DNA of 64,000 nt from Theristus sp. LFF4_11 (lineage: Eukaryota > Nematoda > Chromadorea > Monhysterida > Xyalidae). The stretch is from contig JASANC010004426.1 in assembly GCA_030248135.1 (NCBI GenBank), positions 1 to 64,000 of the forward strand. Direction: 5' to 3'. Shown one piece after another: positions 1 to 9,088 of this stretch; the stretch's first letter is position 1; every line of letters begins with the position of its first letter. Under the pieces are notes generated by a model that was not told the DNA's origin, ran no database searches, and saw only the letters and a program-made list of their open reading frames with translations. A program made the translations under genes and the position numbers.

Positions 1-1
1 A

Positions 2-475
2 GGACCAACTCCAAAGTTGCAAGCTGCCGCTGAGCAGGCTGTTGGTGCTTTCATCGATTCTTTTGTACCTGAAGAGGTACCTGCGAAAAAACAACAACGC
101 CGCACACTCAAGCCAAAGCTCCTGCCACCTCCATTGTTTGAACCCCAGTCAAACTTGGAGACCATCGTTGATTCAGTTCCTCCCGAAAAGCCGGCAACAG
201 CAAAAAGAAAAGCAGCAAAACCTCTTGCACCACTGATACTGAAGCGAGGAGGAGATCCACAGAACAACGTTGAGAAGCCTCCAGAAAAGAAGAAGAAAGC
301 TGAGGAGGACAAACCAACCGTCAAAAAATCGGAACCACCAGTTTCAAAAGCCGTGGACACAAAAGCTACGGTCTCTGTTGGCGAGTCAAAAGCTGGCGAG
401 TCAAAAAAAGAAGACTTGATTACAGGTTTTGCGATCAACGTGTACATTTGCTCAAAGTGTTGCAGTGAATTATGA
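2..475 (+). CDS. Lys/Pro/Ala-rich basic protein, C-terminal part
   Basis: The reading frame is open at the left window edge, so the start lies outside; only the last 157 codons are visible. The product is dominated by Lys, Pro, Ala and Glu, with runs such as KKKKAEEDK and several KxxEPP segments, and is predicted to be disordered and basic. The final residues are different: a hydrophobic stretch with two close cysteine groups (CSKCC) just before the stop. No domain is recognised. It is intronless as far as visible and begins the compact block of intronless genes at the left end. A basic nucleic-acid-binding or scaffold role would be a guess. The composition could also be low-complexity sequence, but an open frame of this length without stops favours coding. 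Confidence 0.5.
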   Translation, partial: GPTPKLQAAAEQAVGAFIDSFVPEEVPAKKQQRRTLKPKLLPPPLFEPQSNLETIVDSVPPEKPATAKRKAAKPLAPLILKRGGDPQNNVEKPPEKKKKAEEDKPTVKKSEPPVSKAVDTKATVSVGESKAGESKKEDLITGFAINVYICSKCCSEL

Positions 476-900
476 GCCAACAACTCATAGAAAATTTTTT
501 AACAAAAAAAATATGTCTTTTTACAACGTTATGTGGGGGGTTTGTTGGTGTACGGAGAAACGGTAAAGTCTGTTTTTGACTGTGAATGACAAGTCAACGG
601 TTTTCTTGATTAGTTTGGCAAGTGACTCTCTTTTGTTTCGAAACTCTTTGAAGGTGTCTGACTTGGTAGCGTTTGCAGTTTCCGTAAAACACATTCAGAA
701 GTTGAAAGGTTGCAATGATGTGATTCTGGTGTGCAAGCAGTTGTTTTTGTTCTCGCACATTGATGCCCGTTTATTCCCACCAAGCAGTTGGGTGCAGGTT
801 GTTTCGTTTATTCAAGATTGTGTAACATTGCTGTCTGATTTTGTGGTTGCGTGTGTGAGCATGTTGAGGTAAAAAAAATCTATTTAAGTTGGTTGGACCT
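476..900. other. intergenic stretch, one weak ORF
   Basis: A 99-codon open frame at 576-872 (plus) has no ATG and a hydrophobic, Val/Leu/Ser-rich product that is not recognised; it may be chance. On the minus strand CCACATAA occurs at 529-536, the same octamer that follows the three stem-loops of this block. Confidence 0.35.
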
Positions 901-909
901 TATATAAAT
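901..909 (+). promoter_or_regulatory. TATA box of the first WCPxC gene
   Basis: TATATAAATA lies about 40 bp upstream of the ATG at 941, a normal distance for a very short 5' leader starting near 930. CATTCA at about 933-938 resembles an arthropod-type initiator. Confidence 0.5.
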
Positions 910-910
910 A

Positions 911-932
911 GGCACTGTTTGTGCCACATAAT
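911..932 (+). other. stem-loop followed by ACATAAT (copy 1)
   Basis: GGCAC (911-915) pairs with GTGCC (921-925) around a 5-nt loop and runs directly into ACATAAT. The same arrangement recurs at 2,220 and 2,912. Confidence 0.45.
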
Positions 933-940
933 CATTCAAT

Positions 941-1338
941 ATGAGTTTGGAAGGACTTGATGAGATTGATAAGCACTTTGTTGAGGCACACGCACAAAGC
1001 GTCCGTTGCGCAATTGAAGACAACATCAACAACTGGTGCCCACGTTGCTGCCACCCCGCGGAACAAACATTGCTACACATTTGTCGACAACAGTGGTGTG
1101 TTATTTTTGAACGCAATGTTGAGATAGTTTGGAATGCTATTCCCAATCGTGATCTTTGTTGGGAGCGTTTCATTCGTTTTCTGAATGACAGCCCCCGCCA
1201 AAACATGTACTGAAACACTGGTTTGACAATTTCATTTCGCACAAAAAATCTTTTTACCGTTTGAAAGCAGATATTGCGAAAACCCTTTATGTCATGAATC
1301 CAGACGATGGTAATTATGCTGACTGTGTACATGATTAA
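941..1338 (+). pseudogene. WCPxC small protein, copy A (frame-broken)
   Basis: From the ATG at 941 a 90-codon frame runs to a stop at 1211-1213. It is a clear paralog of the protein at 2352-2813: both share an L..ID..FVE.H..SV segment, an NI.(D/N)WCP.C motif and a later VW.....L..C/F region. The similarity continues past the stop, but in a different frame, to a second stop at 1336-1338; there the shared segment includes WF.NF.SHK. The frame changes at a run of five C at 1192-1196. That is either a one-base loss in the genome or a homopolymer error in the assembly. The family is unknown to me. The cysteines and nearby His suggest a small metal-binding fold (inference). The gene is intronless with its own TATA box. 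Confidence 0.6.
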
Positions 1339-1513
1339 ATTGCACCATGTGATGAAATCTGTTTTCTCGTGTGAGTCATTGTAATGAAATCGGATTTGCT
1401 TTATATTGCATACATATTGCGAAATCTCTTCTAGACGAAATGAGTCATAAACATGCTTGTTTCGTTGTTGAACTTGTCAAGGGGTTACTTTTCATTTACG
1501 AGTTTGCTTCACG
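1339..1513. promoter_or_regulatory. short promoter region before the AlkB-like gene
   Basis: TTTATAT near 1,399 is a possible TATA element about 110 bp before the ATG. ATTGCGAAAT at 1,416 is a motif repeated elsewhere in this block. Confidence 0.3.
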
Positions 1514-2149
1514 ATGACTGACGACTTGGTTACCAAGATTCAAGAAGCAAAGGTTGCATCGACTGAGCCGTGCACTGAGTTTCCAGACTCATTCCTGAAT
1601 GTGGCATGTGGTTTATTCATTGAAGACAAAGCACTGAGCGACGAAATTCTTCACTATCTCCTGCAACTGCCGTGGCTTGCTCCCGAAAAAACATCCGTCT
1701 TCGTCGCTGGAAAATGGCGCAACATCTGTCGAAGACAAGTGGCCTACAGTGAGGAGGGCTTGACGTACAAGTACAGCGGCACCGCAATGCCTGGCCAACC
1801 ATGGGATCCGGTCATCAAAGCGCTCGTGGATCGTGTCAACACGGTCACCAGACGTGGTTTCAACTACGCCCTGGTCAACCTCTACCAGTCCGGGAAAGAT
1901 TACGTGGGGCATCACAAAGATGGCAAGATCGGCATGATCGACGACGCTCAGATCGCAAGTCTTTCATTTGGTGCTTCTCGTAAGGTGATTTTTTCTCGAC
2001 CAGGCAGCGTGGTCGCTGTCCCAGTGAAAACTGGTGATTTGTTGGTAATGCGACCTCCGACGAACGACATTTTTACTCATTCTGTTCCAGTTGATTTGAG
2101 TGTAACTGAACCAAGGGTCAGTGTCACTCTGCGTGAACTGATTACTTGA
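1514..2149 (+). CDS. AlkB-like 2-oxoglutarate/Fe(II) dioxygenase
   Basis: The product has 211 residues and no introns. The AlkB core is complete: the NLYQSGKDYVGHHKD segment (about 122-136) carries the H134-x-D136 iron ligands, H189 in THSVP is the distal histidine, and R201 and R207 in PRVSVTLR are where AlkB proteins bind 2-oxoglutarate. IASLSFGASRK (147-157) is the usual strand after the metal motif. Known AlkB proteins remove alkyl groups from DNA or RNA bases by oxidation. The length fits the ALKBH2/3 type and also the AlkB proteins of several DNA viruses. The lack of introns and the position among small orphan genes with TATA boxes suggest a gene of viral or otherwise acquired origin, but an intronless cellular homolog is not excluded. 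Substrate (DNA or RNA) cannot be told from sequence. Confidence 0.88.
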   Translation: MTDDLVTKIQEAKVASTEPCTEFPDSFLNVACGLFIEDKALSDEILHYLLQLPWLAPEKTSVFVAGKWRNICRRQVAYSEEGLTYKYSGTAMPGQPWDPVIKALVDRVNTVTRRGFNYALVNLYQSGKDYVGHHKDGKIGMIDDAQIASLSFGASRKVIFSRPGSVVAVPVKTGDLLVMRPPTNDIFTHSVPVDLSVTEPRVSVTLRELIT

Positions 2150-2191
2150 TTGTTTTGTTGTACTTTGTATGTGTTTTATTGCAACTCATTG

Positions 2192-2240
2192 AATAAAAAT
2201 TGCGAAATCCAAAAAGAAAGGCATGCAAATGCCACATAAT
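2192..2240 (+). other. polyadenylation signal and stem-loop copy 2
   Basis: AATAAA at 2192-2197 follows the AlkB-like stop by 43 bp. GGCAT (2220-2224), a GCAA tetraloop and ATGCC (2229-2233) form a hairpin followed by ACATAAT, as at 911 and 2912. Confidence 0.45.
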
Positions 2241-2275
2241 ATTTTAGACTCCACCCACTTATTGGTAGCCATCGA

Positions 2276-2284
2276 GATATATAA
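2276..2284 (+). promoter_or_regulatory. TATA box of the second WCPxC gene
   Basis: ATATATAAAA lies about 70 bp before the ATG at 2352, with ATTGG (an inverted CCAAT) about 15 bp upstream and TCATTCA downstream as a possible initiator. Confidence 0.5.
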
Positions 2285-2351
2285 AACTGCGTAGTTCTAA
2301 AGATCTTTCATTCACTCTTCAACCTGACAACAGCAATCAACAACAACAGCC

Positions 2352-2813
2352 ATGCCTGCGTTCCCAATGACGGTGCAAGTGCCCAGTGACGAGTTCGAGA
2401 TGTACGAAGCGTGGGCTCGTTCAACGTTGGAGAGCGAATTGTCGAAAATCGATGACCTGTTTGTCGAGCAACACGTGGAGTCCGTGTTTCATGTTGTTGA
2501 AGGAAACATCAAGGACTGGTGCCCGCAGTGCAACGATCACGACGATGGAAATCGACGCCACCGGTGCGATATGAGTGTGGCCGCCAACTTTCTGCAGTTC
2601 CACAACCAAGTGTGGGACGAACTCAACCACAAACTGTTGTTCGACTGTTTCGTCACCGCACTGGAGGGCTCACGCATCATTCGTCGAGCGGTGATTCGCT
2701 GGTTTTGCAATTTCAACAGCCACAAGGAGACCTACAAGCGTCTCGTTGAACCGCTGTCGGCCGCACTCAGGGTTCGCTACTTCTGTGATACTACGATGGA
2801 CGATATGTGGTAA
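2352..2813 (+). CDS. WCPxC small protein, copy B (intact)
   Basis: This intronless gene encodes 153 residues and is a paralog of the broken gene at 941-1338. Shared positions run through the whole length: SKIDDLFVEQH (about 36-46), NIKDWCPQC with a following H..CD (about 59-80), FHNQVWDEL, and WF.NFNSHK (about 119-127). The C.PxC pair plus the later His and Cys could bind a metal ion, but no known family is recognised. The protein has many charged and aromatic residues and no signal peptide or membrane segment, so it is probably cytosolic or nuclear. A TATA box precedes it, and AATAAA (2903) and a stem-loop follow. The start was chosen at the first ATG, which has a good context (gccATGc). Confidence 0.72.
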   Translation: MPAFPMTVQVPSDEFEMYEAWARSTLESELSKIDDLFVEQHVESVFHVVEGNIKDWCPQCNDHDDGNRRHRCDMSVAANFLQFHNQVWDELNHKLLFDCFVTALEGSRIIRRAVIRWFCNFNSHKETYKRLVEPLSAALRVRYFCDTTMDDMW

Positions 2814-2902
2814 TCGAAATGGCAAAAAGAAGAAGAAAAACAAAAAATCAACAAAAAAAAATGAAAAAAAATATAAAAATACAAAAAGAGGCCTATGGCA
2901 CA

Positions 2903-2930
2903 AATAAACTCTGGCCTTCGGGCCACATAA
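2903..2930 (+). other. polyadenylation signal and stem-loop copy 3
   Basis: AATAAA (2903-2908) is followed at once by TGGCC (2912-2916), a TTCG loop and GGCCA (2921-2925), then CATAA. C(UUCG)G is an exceptionally stable RNA tetraloop if transcribed. Confidence 0.45.
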
Positions 2931-3030
2931 ATTACATAGCTTCGTTAAACAGTATGCAGAAATGCTGACAGCATTTGTACCGTGCGTGCCAATACATTGC
3001 GAAATTCCTACCGCTTTGAACCTCCATCTG

Positions 3031-3265
3031 CACACCCTGTACACTTTGTGTGCACACCCTGTACGCTCTGTGCACACACCCTGTACACTCTGTGCACACA
3101 CCCTGTACACTCTGTGCACACACCCTGTACACTCTGTGCACACCCCCTGTACACTTTGTGCACACACCCTGTACACTCTGTGCACACACCCTGTACACTC
3201 TGTGCACACACCCTGTACACTCTGTGCACACACCCTGTACACTCTGCACCCACACCCTGTACATC
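3031..3265 (+). repeat. 22-bp minisatellite
   Basis: About eleven tandem units of CACACCCTGTACACTCTGTG plus CA are present with a few substitutions. Open frames occur in all phases because the unit contains no stop; they are not genes. The array sits between the intronless block and the left palindrome arm. Confidence 0.9.
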
Positions 3266-3386
3266 AACCCCCCTCCCCCTCCTCCCACTGCTGACTCACT
3301 ATGCGCGCCAAAAAGTACACACATAAAAACCACCCCCAAAATCACCTACAAAAAAAGTGCTCCGTAATGGCCAGCCCTACTCTACT
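3266..3386. other. spacer between minisatellite and left arm
   Basis: C-rich sequence with nothing recognised; the homology to the right arm begins at 3387. Confidence 0.5.
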
Positions 3387-3467
3387 GTGGTGATTACATT
3401 AAAAAGCTTTATGTGAAGACAAAGTTGCACTTTATTGGACAAATATTTTCAAAACCAAAGCAACATT

Positions 3468-4491
3468 TCAAAGGTGACACACAATTCCGTGCGCATTTAG
3501 CATCGATCCAAAGACAGCCATTATGTCATGGTAAGCCTCCGGACACAGAAACTGAATGCACTGCATCAAATTGTTGCGCTTGACGTCTTGTGCCATGCTG
3601 AAATGAAAATGATGGAAATTATTTCGAAAAAAATAACACACACATACACACTCACACACAAACACTCTTGTGATCGTGTGCACTATGTAACACAATGGGG
3701 CCGAACAGCCAATCACTGCGCTTGAACTTTTTAATTCAGTCCCATGGGGTGCCAACAGCTAAAAAGTGATGACTACGCTGACCAACTATGACTATTGTTT
3801 CGAAAGCAAACCGGCAGACAAGCGCGGCATGTTGCGACGCGAGCGACATCATCTGATGCATGGTGGTCTCCTGCGGCAGCATGGCCAGCGCCACACCGGT
3901 CGTCTCACGTGTGTCCACCTGAAAAACACGCTTCGTGTCGGAATTCTAGGTAAAAACACCAAAATGCGGTAGTTCTGTTGATTGAAAAACATATGAGAAC
4001 AGCAAAACAAGATCTGTCGCTGAGAGCTATTTTCATCCCGCATATTTGAAATAGTGTTCTTCTAATTTTTCAGATTCGCCCAATATGAATGAATAATATG
4101 AAAAGAAATTTGTCCAAAAAACCACTTTCAATTTTTTTTCAAGTTTTTTCACGTTTTTTTTTGTTTACATTTACTTGCTTTCTTGGCTCAAACGACAATT
4201 ATTATTACGAACTTGAACATGGCGGCAGTACGTGACGATGCATCGGCCGTTGTCACGGAACCATTCGTTGATGGCATGCTGTTTTTGCTGGTACGCCGCT
4301 GTGGAAAAACAGGAAAATTTCAAAAATTGCGTCACAGAAATTGCATTAACTTAAAACTATTTGGGACTTTCAAGCAGCTTGTCATTTTTCTCACCGGTTT
4401 CTTTGTAAGGAACAAAACCAGCGTTGTTGCCAAAACCGCGGAACGCTTCAATACCATCCAATAAGACGAAAACGTACAGTAGAAACCGCAT
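3468..4491 (-). CDS. small secreted Cys-containing protein (left copy)
   Basis: Four exons, traced on the matching right-arm copy and mirrored here (4491-4395, 4298-4213, about 3916-3810, about 3598-3468), join in consistent phases (1, 0, 2) to give 139 residues. The first exon starts MRFLLYVFVLLDGIEA, a signal peptide, followed by RGFGNNAG. The mature part is mostly helical in character with cysteines in GRCIVTYC, LVCR, MQC, FLC and VCHL. No family is recognised. An alternative end exists: reading through the second donor gives a stop at 4171 after exon 2 and a 73-residue form. The copy on the right arm (21907-22933) differs by one residue near the C-terminus (Gly here, Val there). Secretion is well supported; function is unknown. 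Confidence 0.6.
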
Positions 4492-5091
4492 CACGCATGC
4501 AGTGCGTTTTGTTTTCATGTTTCAAGGTCTCAGTATCATACGCTGTTCTTACAGTTTTATCGGAGTTCCTGTGGTTCGCAAAATAAAATGAAATGAAAAA
4601 TGATTTTTTAAAAAGGTAGAAGGTACAGTGTGGCTGATTGGGCCTTTAAGCTTGTGCTGAACTGCTGAAATAAAATTTGTGAAACGCTTTTCTCAAACAG
4701 AACCATATTTGTCGGTCTGCAAAACTTGAATAACAAGTTTTCAAATCTATCTGCAAATTAAAAACTTTTTCGCTTTTTGGGTGGTACAGGAAATAGTATT
4801 CCAATTTCGTGTTTCGCAGTCTTCTATTATTTTTCGTTTTCCTTTCCTCAGCAATCGTTCATTTCTATTTTTCTTAACTTGCGTTCAACAGATGCAATTA
4901 TATTTTTTATGTTTACACATTTCAATATTTTCAAGCGACTTTTCTGAAATATTGTGTAATCCTACCGGTTTCACTGATTCTTTGCGTACAAAACAATTTA
5001 AAAACATTGATTCGGTATAAGAAAAAAAGCAAACACTGTCGTACGGATGGCGAGATCACCTTAAAAATTAAGAATCAAAAGTAATTTCGGA
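4492..5091. other. AT-rich intergenic part of left arm
   Basis: No exon-like frame is supported; it is mirrored at 21,307-21,906. Confidence 0.4.
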
Positions 5092-5433
5092 ATGAACATT
5101 TTTCAAGGCACTGACACTGGACTAGAAAAGAAGCCCATGACTCCCGTTTCAGCACACACACGGGCAACGGGGCTGAACTCCGTGGCGGTCGAATGCCACG
5201 CTGTCTCAATCTGCGATGGCGCAGTGTTTTATCTGGGCGTGTCCGTGGTAAAAAGAACTGCTTCGAAAACGGAACAGGTGGCAGCAATGGCACGGAACCC
5301 TAACAAGCCAGTAGTGGAGTTTGCAATCAGCCGGTCGGACGCCCAGTTCGACGCAGAACAACAACAGAAGCCGTCGCTTCGCAACGATCCACGACGTCCG
5401 AAACTCGAAACCGAAAGCCGGCGCAATGACTGA
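5092..5433 (+). CDS. hypothetical protein, probable last exon (left copy)
   Basis: The frame ends at a TGA at 5431-5433 and shows a strong preference for G or C at third positions, unlike its flanks. The codable part probably begins at the CTAG acceptor near 5,125, before KKPMTPVSAHTRATG, since the upstream codons look AT-rich. The product has one hydrophobic core (VFYLGVSVV) and an Arg/Lys/Gln-rich tail; no domain is recognised. A longer frame on the opposite strand (5229-5750) covers the same sequence, but its codon pattern is less gene-like. The identical copy is at 20965-21306 on the minus strand. Confidence 0.4.
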   Translation: MNIFQGTDTGLEKKPMTPVSAHTRATGLNSVAVECHAVSICDGAVFYLGVSVVKRTASKTEQVAAMARNPNKPVVEFAISRSDAQFDAEQQQKPSLRNDPRRPKLETESRRND

Positions 5434-6031
5434 CCGAAGTGTTTTTCGTAGCGGCGAGTTGTTTCTTTTGCATTTTTCGGTTCATAAAAGTGTTTCACGC
5501 AGAAAACACGGTCTTTAATCGGTATTATCTTTCTTATTAAACGTGGCCCAATATGCGTTTGCACGCACAGATAGAGAAAACGTTTCATGGTATCGCGGCA
5601 ATTTGAAATCAGCATCGGATCGGATTGGAGTTGCACGAAAACACAGTTAGCTACAAACGGGTGTGTTTGATTTGGTGTAATTGTACTTCTCAGTGTAATT
5701 GTAGTTTTGCATGCTTTGCATTTTGCGACAAAACGGACATGTTTAAACAAACATACCGTACGTTAATGATTTTATGATGACATTTTACATGTATACGCTT
5801 TGTGCGACTGCTACGGGCGTCGAGATTCACGCACGGTATCAAATTTCGTTGATAAATTAACAATGAAGTCGTTGAGATTGTCATATTTGCATTATTGAGC
5901 GTGACTGTCATTACTACTCATCTCACATTTTTTTTTAAATCATGGCAGTTTTCCGGTATTTTCTTGTCGTCGTTTTAAGTGAATATACCTGATGTGACGT
6001 GATCTTCTGCAAACACATCCTGTATATTGTG
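5434..6031. other. non-coding part of left arm
   Basis: Only weak overlapping frames are seen; the stretch is mirrored at 20,367-20,964. Confidence 0.4.
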
Positions 6032-6337
6032 TCACGTGACAAAATCACGCAAAAAGTTGCTATTACACACCGACACGTATTTATCTAGATATTTTACTTC
6101 CTTGATACATGTACTTTCTTGAAAACAGGTTCCGTTTAGAGGTGTTAAGGCCATAACCCTGTGCGCAACAAATACACGCCATCGCTCGTGTACACTGTAC
6201 ACTTGATGCCCGTTTACCTTAATTACGTATTTCTCAAACTTATCGACTCTTTTCACTTTAATAGTCGCCGTATATTCATTCAGTCCAATAGCTTCAGCAA
6301 CAACAATGAAGTCTGAGTTTTTAGTTTGCTTATTCAT
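6032..6337 (-). CDS. possible NTR/TIMP-like domain protein (left copy)
   Basis: The frame gives 101 residues with alternating hydrophobic strands: KNSDFIVVAEAIG, YTATIKVKRVDKF, YVIKVNG, RVFVAHRVMAL and GTCFQESTC. This resembles the first part of netrin/TIMP-type (NTR) beta-barrels, where an (A/S)D.VV.A.V segment is followed by Y.V.V....K. The resemblance is weak and based on pattern only. There is no signal peptide in this frame; an acceptor CAG just upstream (about 6,356) suggests that an unseen 5' exon supplies it. In the right-arm copy a single T-to-A change creates a stop after EVK, so the two arms encode different lengths. Confidence 0.4.
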   Translation of the reverse strand: MNKQTKNSDFIVVAEAIGLNEYTATIKVKRVDKFEKYVIKVNGHQVYSVHERWRVFVAHRVMALTPLNGTCFQESTCIKEVKYLDKYVSVCNSNFLRDFVT

Positions 6338-7362
6338 ATCGTGTGTTCCCCCTCCTGATGAATGTCATTGCCTTCAAACAAAAGACTGGCAGTTTTTTTC
6401 AACATAATCACTTGTAATTTGATAATTCCCTTTATGTTTTTGATTTGTCTGACCCAGATTATTTATTCACTTTACATTATTCAATTCATGTTGGTATTGT
6501 TTATCTTACTTTGTACGGTAATATTTTGCCGTTTTTCTTATTTATTCGTTCATTTTTTACGACGGTCTGCCCAGCTTTGCTGGTTTGATTCCTTGTTCAC
6601 TTGCCTGACGCTTTGTAAAAAACGTGCCGAACGGATTTGTCAAAATTTATCCTGATTGATACATTTAACAACTGATCACGTCCATGATTTAACTAATCAA
6701 GACGCGCAGTCAATTTATATTTTCCAAAGTTCTAAAAGTATTGATTTGGCGCATTTTCTGCTTGCTAATTGACGCCTTAAAATGGAACTGAAATAAGCAG
6801 CTTGGGCTGAATTCAATTTTCTACGTCAATGGGCGGCGCGTTGATGCGACACGCATGTTTACAATTACGCCCAGGAACAGGCATCAATTGTTGCTTGGTA
6901 AATTGTGCACGTTGTAACCTTTCAAACTATTCAAAATATCCAACCGTTCCGGACACTGAGATTCAATAACAGTTTGTCTGTCTCCATAACTTGCGTTTCA
7001 GCCGGGTTCCTTGCGTTTTGTTGCGAGGCCTGGTTTATTGTTTGCGTGTAAACTATATGTGCTTTCGAAAGGTTCGCCTTAGCCGATCTGTTCGAGTAAC
7101 GAAAAGTTCCGGGCAGGTCTTCCTGGCGTCCGTCACACTGACAAGCGAAGGCGCAGCGTGGCTGCATCTACCTGACAAAACTGCGAACAGCAAACTTTGT
7201 GTGTTGTAGAAGGCAAGGGTCACTCATATCAACATATCATAATACAGTTTAGTTATCTCAGTCTCGGTACATTAGTGGTGTTTCTGATTTGAAAGCAATT
7301 TTTTATTTCAGATTTCAATCATTAAAGTACACCCAACAGATTTTTAGTCAGTTAGCATCAGA
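6338..7362. other. intergenic, with weak hydrophobic ORF
   Basis: An AT-rich plus-strand frame at 6362-6655 encodes a very hydrophobic 97-residue product, but its right-arm copy is frame-shifted by one base, so it is probably not a gene. A GC-richer patch at 7,010-7,209 contains open frames on both strands without a clear start. Confidence 0.35.
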
Positions 7363-7725
7363 ATGACTCAGAGATCAATGAAATTTCTTTGCTCATTTGT
7401 CCTGGTTTTGTTGCTGACATTGTTTGCGGATGAAAATATTGCGGCATCCTTTTCTTTTGGGATTGGTCGATACGCAGGTAATGCTATTTTTGTCTAAATT
7501 ACGGTTTCAATTTTGCACGGCTCTTTCTGGTTTTAATCGCATATACAAATCTGTACTTGATTTTTAAGATGCGATGATAACGATGAAAAGATGAAAGCTT
7601 TTCAGAAACAATTTTATTTCACCATTTTATTTTTTTTAGGATGGGAACGACAATTAGCCAGATTTGAACAGACCGGCTTGGCCAGCTTGGTACGAAACTT
7701 GAGGAGTCGAACGACTGTCAAATGA
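7363..7725 (+). CDS. secreted FGxxRYA peptide 1 (left copy)
   Basis: Two exons (7363-7477 and 7640-7725) join in phase 1 through a GTAATG donor and a TTTTTTTAG acceptor, giving 66 residues. The N-terminus MKFLCSFVLVLLLTLFADE (from the second Met) is a signal peptide, cleaved probably near IAA. The mature peptide begins SFSFGIGRYAG and continues WERQLARFEQTG to a basic C-terminus. The SFGIGRYA core and the intron position match the peptide at 9089-9634, so the two are paralogs. A further exon at 8430 also accepts phase 1 and could replace exon 2. A neuropeptide-like or antimicrobial role is possible but not shown. The right-arm copy is at 18673-19034. Confidence 0.62.
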
Positions 7726-7813
7726 CTTGATGACAACTATTATAACCATTTTTATAACACGGAAACCATGATTCAGTTGTCGAAATTGTTTTCTTGATTT
7801 GTTGAACTACCAG

Positions 7814-8027
7814 TTTACTCGTGCCTGCGGGTGCTAAAAACACTTTCGATGTTGATATCGAGCGAGCTACTTACTGTATTGCTTTTATAGATAAACAACA
7901 TCGACAGGTGAAGCAATACTTGGTTCACTATTTGAACGTCGAACATCTGGGTGGGTATTGGAATGAAATCTTTGAAGATGTCCGCATCACTGTCTTCAAA
8001 GGTTTTGAACGCCGATTGCACGAATAA
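7814..8027 (+). CDS. terminal exon of an unplaced small protein (left copy)
   Basis: An acceptor (CTACCAG) at 7813 opens a 70-codon frame to a stop at 8025-8027. The product contains NTFDVDIERATYC, HYLNVEHLGGYWNEIFED and ends VRITVFKGFERRLHE. The C-terminal pattern resembles that of the 9089-9634 protein (IEITFLDPADRALFRDE), which suggests a related secreted protein. The acceptor needs a phase-2 donor, and none was found nearby, so the 5' exon is unknown. The frame is kept intact in the right arm (18371-18586), which supports coding. Confidence 0.45.
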
Positions 8028-8429
8028 GTGGGGGGGTTCTAAGGGTAGGGGGTTGTACAACTCAACAAGGCGCTTCATTTTCACTTAGCAACCATACCCT
8101 AATTCCGCCTATTTGCAGCACTTTTAGGCAGGGCTTATAAGTCAAACCTTTACTTTATTAAGTCTCTTAGTTCAACGTCGGCTTCTGAAAATCGCAAATT
8201 TCAGTTTTTAATAAAATTTTTAATCCTGATTTCCATGTTGATAAACATTTTTAATCAGCATCATCGAAACCAACTTGCTCAAGCCGTGAAGATGATAACA
8301 ACGACAGAGCTGCAAGGATCATGAGAAAGAAATAAGAAACAAATTAATTGCATTGACGACTAAACCGACTAATCAATGTAAATAGTAATTCGTTAAACAA
8401 ATAAATACACACGCACGATTTTCTTTCAG

Positions 8430-8656
8430 GAAAAGAAGAAGATTTACCATTTACATGTGCTGATATCAATCGTTTTTGTGTTTCTGTTTTCAATGAGGGC
8501 CTGGCCCGGCATGTCAGAGAGGTGAATTCGAATTTTTTGTTTGAAGTTTCTGAACCCGACTGCAATCGATTTTTACTACTCAAACTGAACACACATGAAC
8601 GCAAGAGCAGATTCCGTGTCGTTAAGTCATGCTGTATGCAAAGGTTCGCCAATTAA
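8430..8656 (+). CDS. terminal exon of an unplaced secreted protein (left copy)
   Basis: After a TTCTTTCAG acceptor the frame runs to a TAA at 8654-8656. It contains DLPFTCADINRFCVSVF, HVREVNSNFLFEV, EPDCNRFLLLKL and ends SCCMQRFAN, with six cysteines, as expected of a secreted disulfide-bonded protein. The acceptor is phase 1, the same as the first exon ending at 7477, so alternative splicing from that signal-peptide exon is possible. In the right arm the corresponding sequence (about 17,780-18,002) carries small deletions that break the frame. Confidence 0.4.
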
Positions 8657-9088
8657 ATCCAAACAGGCATTAATTTAAAACTGCACGTGTCCATGTGCCC
8701 CACGCACTCTGGAAGCCTATCACAGAATGACAAAGACAGCGTGTGGGTAGCCACTGCCACCTTTTTTGTTGACATTTTTCTATTTTCAAACTGAGGCTTC
8801 ACTCACGCAATTTGCACGAATTGCGGAAACCGAAACAGAAAGGCCATTATTGTTTTGCAACGTTTAATTAGACATTTTTGTCCATATTTACAGTTAAACA
8901 CACGTTAGCGAATTCAGCATCCAGTTGGTTGTCTTGTCGTACAAACAGAACTTCGAAAAAACCTCAATTGTAGCGTTTTCTCGTAATAAAAAAATCCAAG
9001 TCTTCACCAGCAACTACATCAAAAAGAAGCTCATCTTCAGTTGAATCCTATCGGACTGAACATTTCAGTTGTGAATTGCAGTTTCAAA
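8657..9088. other. intergenic part of left arm
   Basis: Nothing is recognised. Confidence 0.4.

Noticed and set aside
2670..3367. Overlapping frames encoding Cys/His-rich repeats in the minisatellite
   Set aside because: The 22-bp unit lacks stops in most frames on both strands, so these frames are produced by the repeat itself.
5229..5750. Minus-strand frame of 173 codons
   Set aside because: It overlaps the plus-strand frame ending at 5433, which has the more gene-like wobble composition, and shows no domain or clear start.
6362..6655. Hydrophobic plus-strand frame
   Set aside because: AT-rich codons, and the mirrored copy is shifted by one base in an otherwise nearly identical arm.
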